This document shows, piece by piece, positions 13,001-25,425 of a stretch of DNA of 64,000 nucleotides. Numbering within the stretch: position 1 is the first letter of the stretch; each line of letters starts with the position of its first letter. The notes beneath the pieces are model-generated. The model saw only the letters and a list, made by a program, of their open reading frames with translations. It was not told where the DNA came from and searched no databases. The position numbers and the translations under genes are program-made. Origin of the DNA: Megaleporinus macrocephalus (lineage: Eukaryota > Chordata > Actinopteri > Characiformes > Anostomidae); the NCBI GenBank assembly GCA_021613375.1, contig CM038716.1, positions 3,683,684 to 3,747,683 on the forward strand, given 5' to 3'.

Positions 13001-14101
13001 ACTGGGGTTAGGAATGGGCGATATGGGAAAAAATCTTATCCTGATATTTTTTTTCAAGTGAGGAGTGAAGATATCAAAACTTTTCTATCAGAAGATAGAC
13101 AAATGTACTATAGAACATTACACAACTGTATTTCAAATAAATTAATCATACACACATATATACATATGGGGCAGTATTAGTATGAACAGTATTCACACAC
13201 AGACACTGTGTTAAGTAGGCTGTTACTGGCCCTTTAAGTTGGGGCTGAGGAAAGAACTCATAGCACATCTCTGTCTGCTCTAATGGAGAGTTGGTTTAGC
13301 GATTCTGTTTTCGGTAGAAAATAAAGTTTCCCTACACGGGATTTTTGATTATAAAGTCAACTTTGCCTCAGCGTTCTCACTCAAACTCCTACAATATATA
13401 GATTAATCTTTATCAGTTACGAAATTACGTTAATTAGCACAATGTGCGTCGATGCATTGCAAAGATGGCCGCGCCTACTGAAAGTATGGATTTATCCGGA
13501 GCGCAAGCCGCAGCTACAAACAATTGCTCGGGTGTATCTAAAGTTGTGAGAGTGTTTTACACAAAAACACAACAGTGTGGTGCTCTGTCAGCTCTGCACA
13601 GTGGAGATGATCACAACAGTACAGCTGCTATACACGAGCACTTGAAGCTCATACATCCCATAGAGCTTCATCAATACAGCAGCAGGACAGCACCTGTTTA
13701 CTTGTTGTTCTTATCTCAGCTGATTATTTTAAGATTATTAACGCGTTTAACATGTTTTTTTTAGTAGTAGTAACGTTTTCTATCGTTATTTTCTCTTATT
13801 TTGTTCTTACTGCTCGACTGTGAAGCCTGCAGTAACAAAATTACTAGCATGTGGGTTAAGCTGCCACTATGTCTACACTCTGCGCTGTGTGCTTCAACCA
13901 AACATGAAATGTCTGGAACTCTAGTTCAGCCACTTGATTGGTTTGGGGGCAGCGCTATTCTCATTCTCATTGGCTATTCGTGTAGTCTCTTAAAACATGG
14001 ACAGAACTTAATTATATCTACTACATCTTATAGTTATATTAAGGAAACGTTATTTCGTGATAATTATCGTTATCGTTTTATCGCCCAGCCCTAACTGGAG
14101 T
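13001..14101 (+). mobile_element. hAT-type DNA transposon (1,085 bp element plus 8 bp target duplications)
   Basis: The element 13009-14093 starts taggaatgggcgatat and ends tatcgcccagcccta, imperfect terminal inverted repeats of the 'gggcgata' type known from fish hAT elements. It is flanked by ACTGGGGT (13001-13008) and ACTGGAGT (14094-14101), an 8 bp target duplication with one mismatch, which is a hAT hallmark. Inside, an ORF at 13444-13764 contains STAAIHEHLKLIHP, resembling the C-terminal half of a BED zinc finger. The full transposase is missing, so the element is non-autonomous. Confidence 0.85.
13444..13764 (+). pseudogene. Truncated hAT transposase N-terminus with BED-finger remnant
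   Basis: This 106-codon ORF lies inside the hAT element. After an Ala/Ser-rich start (MAAPTESMDLSG), residues around 32-78 read GVSKVVRVFYTKTQQCG, then STAAIHEHLKLIHP. That fits the aromatic / C-x-C / H-L-x3-H spacing of a BED finger, but with the second cysteine apparently lost. No RNase-H-like catalytic domain or hAT dimerisation region follows. It is a decayed fragment, not a functional gene. Confidence 0.5.
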
Positions 14102-16543
14102 GTATGAGTCCTAAAAACATTCATAACATAAAGGTGCCCTTAAGAAATATGTTACTGTTGGAAGGAGTTTACCTCCACATAAAAATTAAAAGCCAATGTT
14201 TATTTGTCACATACATAGTCATACACCATACAACTAGCAGTGAAATGCTTTGACAACTGCCTGCTCACATAAAACAATAAGATATTTATACACTACTGGT
14301 CAGAAGTTACTATTCAAGTTAGTGTGACAGGTAGTGTTCTAAAACATTTGGCTGATAGTGTTCTAAAACTTTCGAGCTATGTTCACACCACCGAGATTCA
14401 CTTGAAAGGGGACCTAGACCTGAATGGTTCATTTATTTGGTGGGTTAGGGTTAGAAAAAAAAGTCAAAACTAAAATTTTTAAGTGGTCCACATCAAATAA
14501 GGTAGTTTTGAAAGTGCCCTGAGGAACTTCTCCGTCTCTGACTACATCATGATTATAGTTAATTATATTACACTTTCATATAATGTTCATAATTTCAAAA
14601 CTGTTAGATACTTGTTATTACAATGGCTTTTTGTGGCCTATTTTTTACTTTTTTCACTTTCTTTTTGTAAAATTAAGATCCCAAGATACTTTCCCGTTTA
14701 TTGTTAGATAATAAAATAAGTTTAGCTTAGAGTCGGGTTTAGAGTCAATGCTTAATTGTTTTCTATGTTGAGGGTAGAAAAATATCCAACTGAACTCAAA
14801 AATCAAATACAGTCAAATACCCCAGTATTGCTAATCATATGAAAAATAAGGTCATAACATATTTTTTATGTACCATCCAGCACTAAACTCTGTCATTCAG
14901 CAAACTTGAATAATTTTGGTTAAATTTATCTGTTACTGATTTACCAGTGCGTTTTTATATGTTACAAAGATTCTTGCAATGGCAGTACCTAGGATTATAA
15001 TCACAATAGTGTATTATTTTCATGTGTGTGTATGTGTGAGGGTGCTGCTAGACTATGAAGTCAGTTTAAATGTGTGTGATGCAGTTTTAACTAATACATT
15101 TTGCTTACACAATCATAGTGCAGGCCTGAAATAGTCTAATCCTCCTCTCTCCAAAGCGAGCGCTCAGAAATGACACATTTCTCCTTTCAGAGGATTAAGA
15201 CTGAAATAGGATGCTGCAGTTTCTTATAGTCTATATACACACATACATACTTACATTAACACATAGCACACAGTGGCCTACATAGACAAAATATGGACTG
15301 TTGGTTTTCTAAGGCCCAGAAACTGATGCTGTAATGTAACTTTAAGATTATTTTGTTTAAAATATCTTCTTTAAAACATGTGTGTGTCTAATAGAATAAA
15401 AGAGAGATTCTAAGGAATAGAGAGATCAGAGAAAACATATTGCAGAAAGCTTCATGCTGTGTGCGTTTTGTAGTGAGGACATAGTAGTAGTGGTAAAGTG
15501 GGGACATTTTGCTGTCCTCACTTGAGCACATGACGTTTTCTCCACAAATCACATTGTTCTGAAAAATCTAATAGAGCAGAAAAATTGGATACTGAGGTGA
15601 AGCTTAGGTTTGGGTGAAGTATTATTTAGCTACAGCAATAAAAAGATCAATACAAACCTATGGATGACCTCAGAAATATAGTAAGACAAATGAGTTTGTG
15701 TGTGTGTGTATTTACTGGCACTTCAGTCAGAGAATTTATGGGAATTCACTGGGATACGCCCAGAGACAGCAGATGAAAATGAGCTTGTAACTAACTGTGA
15801 CATATATACACAGCTATAACAGCTGAAGTGTTGATTAAGATGCACTGATCATTGTGTGTGAAATGAATGAACAAACTGATATGTTTAATAAGGCCTTTGA
15901 AGGAGACTAGAAGGGGAAAAAATACATTTATATAATTCCCCCCTTACAGAAATATGTATAAGGCTATGGACAATGGACACATGTTAGCAGTAACAAGTAT
16001 TATTGTTATATTATATTGTGTCAACAATCCAGTCTTAATTTATAAGGACATGGATACTATATCCATACCATATCCACATATATACCATCCAGCCTTAATT
16101 TATATGAATATCAATTTATATGAATAAAGTAATAAGTGATTATTATAATATTGTTAAAAGTACTTGTACTGATTACACACTTGGTGAAGGCCAAAAATAA
16201 AGGTATATTTTATTAAATACTTTAATATTCAAACAGTATACAGTCATTTGTATTGAAACAGTGTACCCAGAATACCCAGAATAAAAGCTGCAGTACAGGC
16301 ATAGGCCAGGACTGGTATTGTTAAAGATTAGTTACAAAATTACAAATTCAAAATGCCATTTGTTTGATAAATTCTTGCACAAAGTGAGCCACATGTCTTC
16401 CGGGAGTATTGATTGAAACCACAGATCATTATAAAAGCCTGCTTTTAGAACATGCTTTTGGCTGGTAGAACTAGCAGAGAGCCCAAGATCCATCTCTAAT
16501 GAGCTGTAAAAAAAACATTGGATCACTAATGCCTGGGGTTTGA

Positions 16544-16545
<2 letters not shown>
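14102..16545. other. No gene; two weak repeat fragments
   Basis: At 14197-14290 the text gtcacatacatagtcataca followed by agtgaaatgctttgaca resembles a common fish interspersed repeat. At 15478-15560 the text aaagtggggacattttgctg belongs to the GTGGGGACATTTTGCTG family also seen near 25.4 and 50.7 kb. The remainder is unrecognised. Confidence 0.45.

Positions 16546-16629
<84 letters not shown>
16546..16629. repeat. Pure (AT)n microsatellite, 84 bp
   Basis: Uninterrupted AT dinucleotides. The track can extrude as a hairpin and is likely hypervariable. Confidence 0.99.
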
Positions 16630-16631
<2 letters not shown>

Positions 16632-16753
16632 TATGCAAATAGCGATTGTTGTTTGGTAATAAGTCATACTGTGTACACTGAAAATCTATAAAGTAGACAC
16701 CAGTGCTTTATTCACAGTTTACATTATTTTAGAAACAACATAAAGTTAAACAT

Positions 16754-16755
<2 letters not shown>

Positions 16756-16836
<81 letters not shown>
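16756..16836. repeat. Pure (TA)n microsatellite, 81 bp
   Basis: A second uninterrupted TA tract, only 126 bp after the first. Confidence 0.99.
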
Positions 16837-16840
<4 letters not shown>

Positions 16841-18513
16841 AATTCTCCTCACATAAATATTCTGAAAAACAATTTAATTAATTATTTAATTATTAAATTT
16901 GAGGTATTAGAAATGTCACTTTCTTCAAGTTCATTCGCAGTGCTGTACAGTTTCTTAATCATCAGCAAATCATCCAAAATATCTTCCTCTTTACAGCTTT
17001 CTACAAATTGTTTTAAAACTTATAAGACTTTAATTGAATCATATAGTCATTTTATACACATATCTATAAAGAAATTGGTTTCATATGAATGAAATATGTA
17101 ACCCCAAATGTTTGAGCAATAGTGTATACATCTAAATAAATGTGGAAATTTAAATGTGGTTGAGCAGTATTGATTATGGGGTCTTTGATCTATTATAAGA
17201 TCATAATGGCTGCGTTATTCGTTATTTAAACTTTGTTTTAAAAAAATGGATAGAAAAACAGATTCTTAGCTTCCAAATGGCTGCACTGTGTCTGCTGAAG
17301 AGCCAAAAGCAAAAAGTCATCAAAAGCCAGAGCAGGAAAGAGTAAATAATGTATTAGTGGTAGACAGTAAGAGACATAGGCTGCCTTATGAACACAGTCA
17401 CATTTTCCCAAACTCTAACAGTGTTTCTGTGTTTTACTATTATGAGCAGTCTGTGCCATATTATGCATATCTAAGGCTGACATTAAGGGTTGCATAGTTA
17501 TTGATCCGATACGTAGTATTAGCTTGAGACAAGCAAACAATGATGGAGCCCCATCTGACTCCATGTGAAAGTTCTGTTTTACTAGCCACACCCAGACATG
17601 CTTTCTGCCAGACCATTTAAATCTAAACACCACTTAAATACCAGTCTGGCAATATAAAGAAGCCCTCACTTGCCTCAGTTAATATCAATATACACATTTC
17701 CACAATAATTCCATAATGTCATCCATGGGAGGGTTATAAGGTGCAGACCACTGCTAACCAAAAAGAACACAAAGACTCACCTATATGACCCCCAATATTT
17801 AGCAAGACAATGCAGTTCATGCCTAAAAGCCTTCAAACATAGTCAATTAATTCAAAGAATGTGACATTTCTGCATTTGAAATTATTCTGATAAATGGGAC
17901 AATTTTGTTCCAAAATATCTTGGAAAAAAATCTAGTTCCATTGACGTTGACACTAAAAAGTTTTTGTCTTCTCCCTTAAAGTTAACATCTATATGAATGT
18001 AATGCTAAACAACCAACAAAATTTAAATTGATGAACAAGATAGAAATATGATAAACACATTTAAAAAAACATTGTCTTATTCTAAAAGTGTCTAGACCTA
18101 ATAAAGTTCATTTTTTTAATTTTAGTTAATTTTTATTTAATGTAATCCTCTTTCATGTTGTATCAAAATACGTTTTGTATTAATTGCCTTCTGGAGATGA
18201 ACTGATGTCCCAAAGTGTCAGATTAACCACTGTCATAGTTAGAAAGTGACAATAAAATCAACCCGTCACATTTTGAATCCTACTGACTAGTGCAGTGTAA
18301 TCAGTAGGATAACAGTAACTGTCTTGGGGAGTGTTGTTAAAGCTGTTGGAAGATTTGGTTGGCAAACCATATCAGACTTGTGATTAGTGAGGATACTGCT
18401 TACTCAAGTGTGACCCAAGATTAGTGCTACCTTGTTTACATCAAAAGAGGAGTTTGTAAAATATGTCAGGCATTTTCTGGATACTGAAATATCATTCAAA
18501 AGGCATACAAGTG
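16837..18513. other. No recognised feature
   Basis: AT-rich non-coding DNA. An ORF of 69 codons at 17288-17497 has no recognisable similarity. Confidence 0.4.
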
Positions 18514-18970
18514 CACACTGTATGGCCAAAAGTATGTAGCTTGTTGACTATAAAAGCTTGTTAGACTATTGCAGTTATAGTATCCTCGATTCAACCCTCA
18601 ATGCAATCCCAATTAATCCAGCAGAATGCCAGATAATGAAGCATGACTCATCAATCCAGAGTCCAGTGGCATTGCAGCCGCTGGGCCATAGTAATCCATT
18701 TCATGAAGTTCTTGATGTAAGGTGCTTATAGATGTTTCTTCCAGAGGCAGTTAAGAACTCTGTAGTAAGCAATGCAACAGAAGATTTTCATGCAGTTCAT
18801 GTTTCAGCATTTGGCAGCCCTGCTCTGTAGGTTTGTGTGGTCTTCTGCATTGGGGCTAAGTTGAGGTCCTTCCATTCCACAATAACAGCACTTACAGTTG
18901 ACTAGGATAGATCTAGCAGGGTGGAATTTTCAGAAACTGACTAGTGGCCAAGGACACATCCTCCAGGCTC
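18514..18970 (-). mobile_element. Tc1-like transposon relic ('tatggccaaaagtatgt' end)
   Basis: It starts cactgtatggccaaaagtat. It then carries, on the minus strand, decayed transposase text: tcatcaatccagagtccagt, atttcatgaagttcttg, ttcttccagaggcagtt, ccacaataacagcactt and acagttgactagg. These follow the order of the widespread fish Tc1-like element. The centre is deleted and the frame is broken. Related pieces lie at 21321-21820, 47335-47580 and 48398-48480. Confidence 0.75.
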
Positions 18971-19503
18971 CATAGCTAAAGCTAGGTGCACACACAAGCT
19001 GTTTTTAATACCATATACCACTACACTACACATACTACACTAATGAATGGACTTCTATTGGTAGTGTACAGTTTTTTACATACTATTTAGTATGGTAGTG
19101 TGTGGTTTAGGATGCAGCCATAGTTTCTGTCCTGTATTATATATCAAGTGACAACAAGAACAAGATAAACCTGCTTGGAAAGTAAATATAGGTTTAGGTT
19201 CCCTGAGGCGTATTAGCTGCTACTCAGTGTTTCAATATCAATATCAGGATTGTGCAATCTTTAGTAGCTCTTTATAGCAATACTGTATTATATGGATATC
19301 ATGTGACATCACAAACGCATGTGCTTTAGGCACAAGCTGGTACAGATAAAAAAAGAGATTTGTAAATGTGTGTGTGTGGTTGTGTTCAGAGGGTGCGGTA
19401 AATGGGGGGATGGCATGATTCTGACTTCATCTCTTTCTCTCTGTGAAATCTCCACAGGCTATGAAAAAGATCAGAGGGACAGAGAGAGATATCAATCATA
19501 CAT
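18971..19503. other. No recognised feature
   Basis: Non-coding. Short GT-rich run near 19366-19385. Confidence 0.4.
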
Positions 19504-19507
19504 TTTT

Positions 19508-19541
<34 letters not shown>
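19508..19541. repeat. (CT)n microsatellite
   Basis: Uninterrupted CT dinucleotides ending in ttttctc. Confidence 0.97.
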
Positions 19542-19544
<3 letters not shown>

Positions 19545-19639
19545 CTCAAAAAAGCGATCCGGACACTTAACAGCCGTCATGGTACATTCATCCACCATAT
19601 GTCTCTAAAGAGCCAATTACCGCTCAGCACGCATGATGG

Positions 19640-19708
19640 CACACACTCACACACACACACACACACACACACACATGCACACACACACACACATGCACAC
19701 ACACACAG
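19640..19708. repeat. (CA)n microsatellite with atg interruptions
   Basis: CA repeats broken twice by 'catgca'. The HTHTHT-type ORF across it is spurious. Confidence 0.97.
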
Positions 19709-19982
19709 TAGTTGTTTAATATTTAATTTACTAGGTCGTTTCATTAGGGCCGACTATGTATGCATGCATTCTTTAGATCAAGATGCCAAGAAGAGGAAAT
19801 AATTCATAAACAATAGGCATGACTGTGGCCTCGTTGTCGCAGGTCTCATGATATGAAATAATCCCACTTTTTCTGGCCCACTTTTTTTCAAACCGAGCCC
19901 CAGCTGGTAATTCTTAGGTCCAATTAACTGTTCAAAGTAATGCTCATCCCTAGTGATCAAAAACACACTGTCATTTTTTTTT

Positions 19983-19984
<2 letters not shown>

Positions 19985-20060
<76 letters not shown>
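19985..20060. repeat. Pure (AT)n microsatellite, about 76 bp
   Basis: Uninterrupted AT dinucleotides between T-rich flanks. Confidence 0.99.
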
Positions 20061-20064
<4 letters not shown>

Positions 20065-20589
20065 TTTTATCTCAATGAATATCTGTCACAAGTGCAGATT
20101 CTACACATTCAGTTGATCCACTTTCATATTTGTAGAAGTAGAAAAGTCGATAAAGTATTATGCTTGGAATTTGATGATGTGCACATCATCTATTGCAGGG
20201 GTATTTAATTAGAAGTCAGTAAGGTCCACAGCATCTCATACCATCAGCAACGGAAAGACCAACACATCACACATACCATTTAGTATATTTTAGTATATTT
20301 ACTGTTTAAATGCTGAACTTAATGAATGCTTTTTTCATCACTTGAAGTAAAAACAAGCGCTATATTTAAAATGGTTTTGAAAAAAGTCCATCATTAAGTT
20401 CTTATTTATAATAAAAAAGGGAAATAAAATGTTTAGTCTTGTTAACTGAGTTTCACATCTTATCTCTCTCTTGTATTCCTCCACACTTTCTCTTGTTCAG
20501 TGAGAGAAGTGAGCTCTTGGTTGTCCAGCCAGGAAAATTCAGTCCAGTGAGAATCTGGGCTGAATTGTGTTTTCACACACATATGAGAT
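20061..20589. other. No recognised feature
   Basis: AT-rich non-coding DNA. A short imperfect repeat of ttagtatattt lies near 20280. Confidence 0.4.
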
Positions 20590-20803
20590 ATCTCTCCGGG
20601 TACTCCGATTTCCTCCCACAGTCCAAACACAAGCAAGTGAGGTTGATCGCTCACTCTAAATTGCCCGTAGGTGTGAGTTAGTGTGTGTTGGCCATGCGAT
20701 GGACTGGCGACCTGTCCATGGTGTACTCCGCCTTCACCCGACTAGCAGAATAAAGCAGAAGATAATGGATGGATGGATGAATGGATGGATAGATGGATGG
20801 ATA
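20590..20803 (+). mobile_element. L2-like LINE 3' tail with (ATGG)n terminus
   Basis: It contains tactccgatttcctcccaca, ctctaaattgcccgtaggtg, cgatggactggcgacctgtc and a terminal gataatggatggatgg run. This is the standard order of a teleost L2-type 3' tail. It is the best-preserved of three copies (others at 8876-9114 and 51883-51990). Confidence 0.8.
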
Positions 20804-20935
20804 CGAAATATGTGGCTGCTTTAAATTAGCATCACGGTCTCAGAATATATGAGTTATGTTGGTTTGGAGCTGCCTGTGGGAAGTATAAACATCTCTGTCT
20901 CGATCTATTCCTGGTTGAAAAGTGTTTTTCCACGT

Positions 20936-20989
20936 CGACTTTCCTGAAGTGTGCCGCACTTCCGACTTTCCTGAAGTGCGCCGCACTTC
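20936..20989. repeat. Two 27 bp tandem units, each with a near-perfect hairpin
   Basis: Units at 20936-20962 and 20963-20989 differ at one base. Each contains GAAGTGYGCCGCACTTC, where the C form is a perfect 8+1+8 palindrome. The origin is unknown. Confidence 0.85.
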
Positions 20990-21320
20990 AGAATCTGCAC
21001 AAATCTGATTGGTTGAGAAGAGCCTTTGGTGATTTTACTATGCACACAATTGGTCTGTGAGGTTACTGCGCCACTCGTACACCGTAAACACAAGAAAAGC
21101 TTTGCTGCTTAAAATAAACACAGTCAACATTAAATCCTTCTCAATAGATTATCAGTTTGGGTCCGCATTGGACAACGTCTGGGTCCAGACCTGGACTGCA
21201 GTCCACCTATTAGTGACCTCTGGTCTAGTGTTTGTAGTTATCGTAGACTTTCTAAATATTAAAACAAACACTGCAGACTCAAACCTGTTGGTACATAATG
21301 TACACACAACCCATTCCATG

Positions 21321-21820
21321 CACTTTTTGTCCAAAAGTATCTACAGATGTTTTCTAATTAGTGAATTCTATTACTTTACAGTTAACCCATTACTGACTTT
21401 GCCATTTAATTACATGCACAACTTGTATAATCTCCAAAGAAAAGCATTGTCAATGAGATGCGATGCTCTGGAGCAGCTCCACATGAGCCCAAAGTCAGTA
21501 TGTCTAATGGCAAGTGTCGGCTAGAGGTGTAAAAAGCCCCCTAGCATTGGGCTGTGGAGCTTTGGAACTGCATTCTCTCGAGTGATGGCGCTCTGTCAAG
21601 TACATTTGGGATCAGATGAATTGATGCAGAACTAAATATCCAACATCAGTGCTCTTGTGGCTGAAAGCAATCAAATCCTTACAGCAAAGGTCCAACATCA
21701 AGTGTAAAACCTTCCCAGATGAGTAGACGCTGATACTGCAAAGGGGAATTCATCTGTTAATATAATTGATTTCAGTGTAATGATGGATAAACAGGTCTCT
21801 ACAAATTTTTGGACACGTAT
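21321..21820 (+). mobile_element. Tc1-like transposon relic, internally deleted (500 bp)
   Basis: The left end tttttgtccaaaagtatcta and right end caaatttttggacac mark inverted termini. The internal text atggcaagtgtcggctagag, tagcattgggctgtgg, ccaacatcagtgctcttgtg and aaccttcccagatgag follows the coding-strand order of the fish Tc1-like transposase, now riddled with stops and missing most of the catalytic core. Confidence 0.7.
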
Positions 21821-21947
21821 ATACAAAAGTAATTCAGACAGCCTTTAGCCAGTACATAAATATAAGTACTGTTTTTTTGTATTTGCAGTTTTCATATTAT
21901 TGTAAACAATTACAAACCGTATTGTTCATGTTGATAGTTAAAAAGTA

Positions 21948-22150
21948 ATTAAAGTCTAGTTTATTTGTTTAGCGCTTTTTTAGCACAAAGTAGCTTTACA
22001 GGAGTTTGAAAGCATGAAAACAAGAAGTCACAGCACTTTATCCACTCTGAGTAAGCCAGAGGCGACGGTGGCAAGAACTACTCCCTTAACTGGAGGAAGA
22101 AACCTTGGGAGGAACCAGATTCACAAGCAGAGACCCATCCTCCTCTGATC
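21948..22150 (+). mobile_element. Widespread fish interspersed repeat ('aaaccttgggaggaaccaga')
   Basis: The order of text is tttgtttagcgctttttta, taagccagaggcgacggtgg, aggaagaaaccttgggagga and cccatcctcctctgatcg. It matches a repeat common in fish genomes whose class I cannot name with certainty. Confidence 0.65.
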
Positions 22151-23875
22151 GAACAGTATTTACAGTTTATTAAACTAAAGCTGAGTCTGAAGGTAAAAGC
22201 TTTAGAAGCTGCACAGGTGCCAAGGATGTAGCAAATGGCACGAATGGAGAGGAGAGCTGGTTGGTGCCAGGTGAGAGGGGGGCCCTGGTGGTCAGTCCTT
22301 TAACAGTATTCGGCAGGAAAGGTGGGCGGTTATTACCTCACAAAGAGAAAAGAGACAAAGTTGGTTCTGGTTTGTGTTAGTACAGAGGATGAGAAGCTTT
22401 TCAGAGAGTAGCTGGCGATTCTGACAATGAAGCTAAAAACAATTCTCTGCTAAAAACTATGTTGGATCAATTGAATTCTATCAGAAATAACTTAAAAAAG
22501 ACTAATGAAAAACTTTGCCATTATAAGAGCACAATCCTGTGACCAAAACTGTAGTTTAAAAACAATATTAGTAAATAAAAAAATATATAATATCATTAGA
22601 TCCTTAAATTTATTATTAAGATTAAACTACAATGTCTTTAGAACCTCTTAATGAATTTGATGAAAGCTGATTGAATTGAACTCCTTTCTTTAGAAGCAGG
22701 ATCAAAACACTGTACATGGCAAATAAATGCTAAATAATCATTGCTTACTTTATCTGAGTAGCAGTGTGGGGTGATAGTTAACTTGGATGTTATTAAGTTT
22801 AGCAGCTAAGTTTTGAAAAGGAAGCCATCAGAGGAGAAATAACTAGAATTAAGGGTTGAAGAGTTTGTGATGTTTACTACACAAATGCTTTATTGGCTTA
22901 CCTTTCTTTGGCCCTGATGGTCACTGTTTTGTTGGTCTACTGTTTCTCTTCAGAATGCTAGAACAAGAAAGGACGGAAGAGAAGGGGCTTAGTGTTGCTT
23001 TCAAGAGGGATTCAATACCATGGGATTCAATACTGTTTCACTGATGCTTTGTTATTTCTCCTTAAGATCAGTGACATGCTTCTGTATGCATGAATGTGTG
23101 TGTACAGATATGTATACTAAGGATTATCACAGATTCAAGGGCAGAGCTGTCTGTTTTATGATTTGAGTTTGATTCAATTTCTTTTACATTAATTTACATT
23201 TAAAGTATTACATTGTATATTGAATAATTAAATATTACAGCAAAGCAACATCAACAGCTTTTGACTTGTAGGTGTTAAGAGTCAAAGACATAGTTGTGTT
23301 TGAATGCTGTAGTGATACTGTAATAATGTCAATGATATACGCTGCACTAACACCTCTATTCATTAGTGATCGAAGGTGGTCTCTCTGTGTGTGTGTGGGG
23401 GTGTTTCAGAACCATTCATCCTTGTGCTTTGTGTCTTTCCCTTCTCCTTTATCCTGTTTATCGGTGCTCTCTCATTCCACAGCTGTTATCTCTATTCAGC
23501 TCCTAATGTCAAGGAAAGCCCAACACAATAAAACAAACTTCTACCACACTATACGTGAGTGTACATGGTTCCTTGTCTTACTATACTTGTGAGGACCACG
23601 GCATAGCAAGATTAGAACACACATGATTGTCTTGACATACTGTGTGTGTGTGTGTCTGTGTTTGTTCGTGTTGCAGTTCACAGAGTTCAAGGGAAGAAAC
23701 CTGATGATGTCATGAGGGAGGGCTTGATTGATGCACAAATTGCTTCAGTTAGACATATGCCCCCCCACTCACACTTACACACCTACACACACACACACAC
23801 AGAATGTGCCCACTGAATGCACACACTCTCTTTTCTCACAGAGTGCTTTGAAAGAAGAAGAAGGAGGAATGTGGA

Positions 23876-23876
<1 letters not shown>
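22151..23876. other. No gene; short microsatellites only
   Basis: AT-rich sequence with small GT and CA runs (23388-23402, 23641-23654, 23764-23799). Several ORFs span these runs and are spurious. Confidence 0.4.

Positions 23877-23916
<40 letters not shown>
23877..23916. repeat. (AC)n microsatellite
   Basis: About 20 uninterrupted AC dinucleotides. Confidence 0.98.
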
Positions 23917-23918
<2 letters not shown>

Positions 23919-23919
23919 G

Positions 23920-24285
23920 GCCTAATTGGACTTGGGCCCTCAGATTTATGAGACTGTATTGGAGACTATACCGGCTGGCATTATTAGCACCAAGTATGTG
24001 TGTGCGTGTGTTGGTCAGCAAAGGAGTTAATGGAGAGTAAGAGAAAAACAAAGCAGCTCTCTGCAGCTGCAGTTCAGGCATTATGTCAGGTACACATGCA
24101 CAAACAGTCAGAGACAGGGAGGCGCTTTAAATTGGGTGGCAAACGCAGTAAAGCCTTGCAAATGATGCATAACTGACACATCAAGCCCCCAATGGACCTA
24201 AAGTTGTGCATTATGGTGTATTCAACAACACGTCCTCATTAGGAGCTCTGCATGGTTTTGTTTATGGAGGAAATAAAGTAATTTC
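23920..24285. promoter_or_regulatory. Candidate conserved non-coding element
   Basis: Unique, balanced-composition sequence between repeats, free of obvious transposon text. It includes gccttgcaaatgatgcataa (octamer-like ATGCAAAT on the reverse strand is near-matched) and tgtttatggaggaaataa. The call is based on texture only. Confidence 0.2.
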
Positions 24286-25425
24286 CCCCCCCCCAAATGT
24301 TACTGGACCTCTGAATTGTTAAAGGGTTCATATGTGAATAATAGTGTATGCAAGATATAAGCAGGCTATTGCTGCCAGTGCAGTTTGACTACAGTATTTT
24401 TGGAGGTTGCCGGTCATCAGTTTGGTATTGTTACTTTACAGATACCTATATTCATAATTCTTTATCTTAAAACGTGAAGTAAAATTTGATTAAAATAACG
24501 AACTGCACCACTCAATCACTATAGATCTTTAACATTTCATTGTCTGTCATTTTTACAACATATTTCTTCCATAAAATTAGATATTCTCCTGTAATTTTAC
24601 CACAGCTTGTTGATTTTACAACATATTTTCTCATAAATATAAGATACCTTCTCATAATTATGACATTTTGTCCCTGAAGGGTTTATTTTTTTACTCTGCT
24701 TGGCAGCAGTACACCATTGTATGTGTAAAATGCTTCTACAATGAAACTCATTTCAAGCTGTTTGTAGGAACCTGTAGAAATGAAGACATTTATAATGATA
24801 AACGGAGCTGTGAGTGATGTTACATTGAGAAATCTGCACAGCCTCAACTTATAGAATCACCTTATTAAGAAACTGGCACCTATAATATAAATATATTATA
24901 TATCTTCAAATATAACAAAAGACACCATACCTGAGCATGTTGGATGCACATGAGTTAAGCAGTGACACAGTCTGAATCACAATGAAACTACAAGCTACAA
25001 GTATGTGCAACTTTTTGCAACAATGTTGGTGTGTTAGTTTAACCAGTGCATGGCTAGTGCAGACGTGAAAATGATATAAATTCAATAACAACAACAAAAA
25101 AAAAGAAATACAAAATAAACCCTAAACAAGCTCACATTTCTGCTACTTTACTTCAGTGCTCATTTTCTCTTTATTTATTTTTAGCCCTCGCTGTTAAACA
25201 ATCTTGAATCCGCTCCCTCAGCACCCCCGCTTCCTGTGTCCCTGCTCAGGGAAGTGAACGCAAACAGCATGGAGTCTTACTCACACACACTCATGCATTT
25301 GTCTTACATTACTAGTGAAGATTTCTATAGATGTTTATTGATTTACGTATCACTGTAGCTAAGTAATACTACACCTACATCTAAATCTAAGCTCAGTGTT
25401 TAAAAGGCAAACGTTCTGTCTTTTG
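24286..25425. other. No recognised feature
   Basis: AT-rich non-coding DNA with a C11 run at 24285-24295. Confidence 0.4.

Noticed and set aside
16332..16667. 111-codon IYIYIY ORF
   Set aside because: Produced by an (AT)n microsatellite.
19443..19802. 119-codon ORF with HTHTHT
   Set aside because: Spans CT and CA microsatellites.
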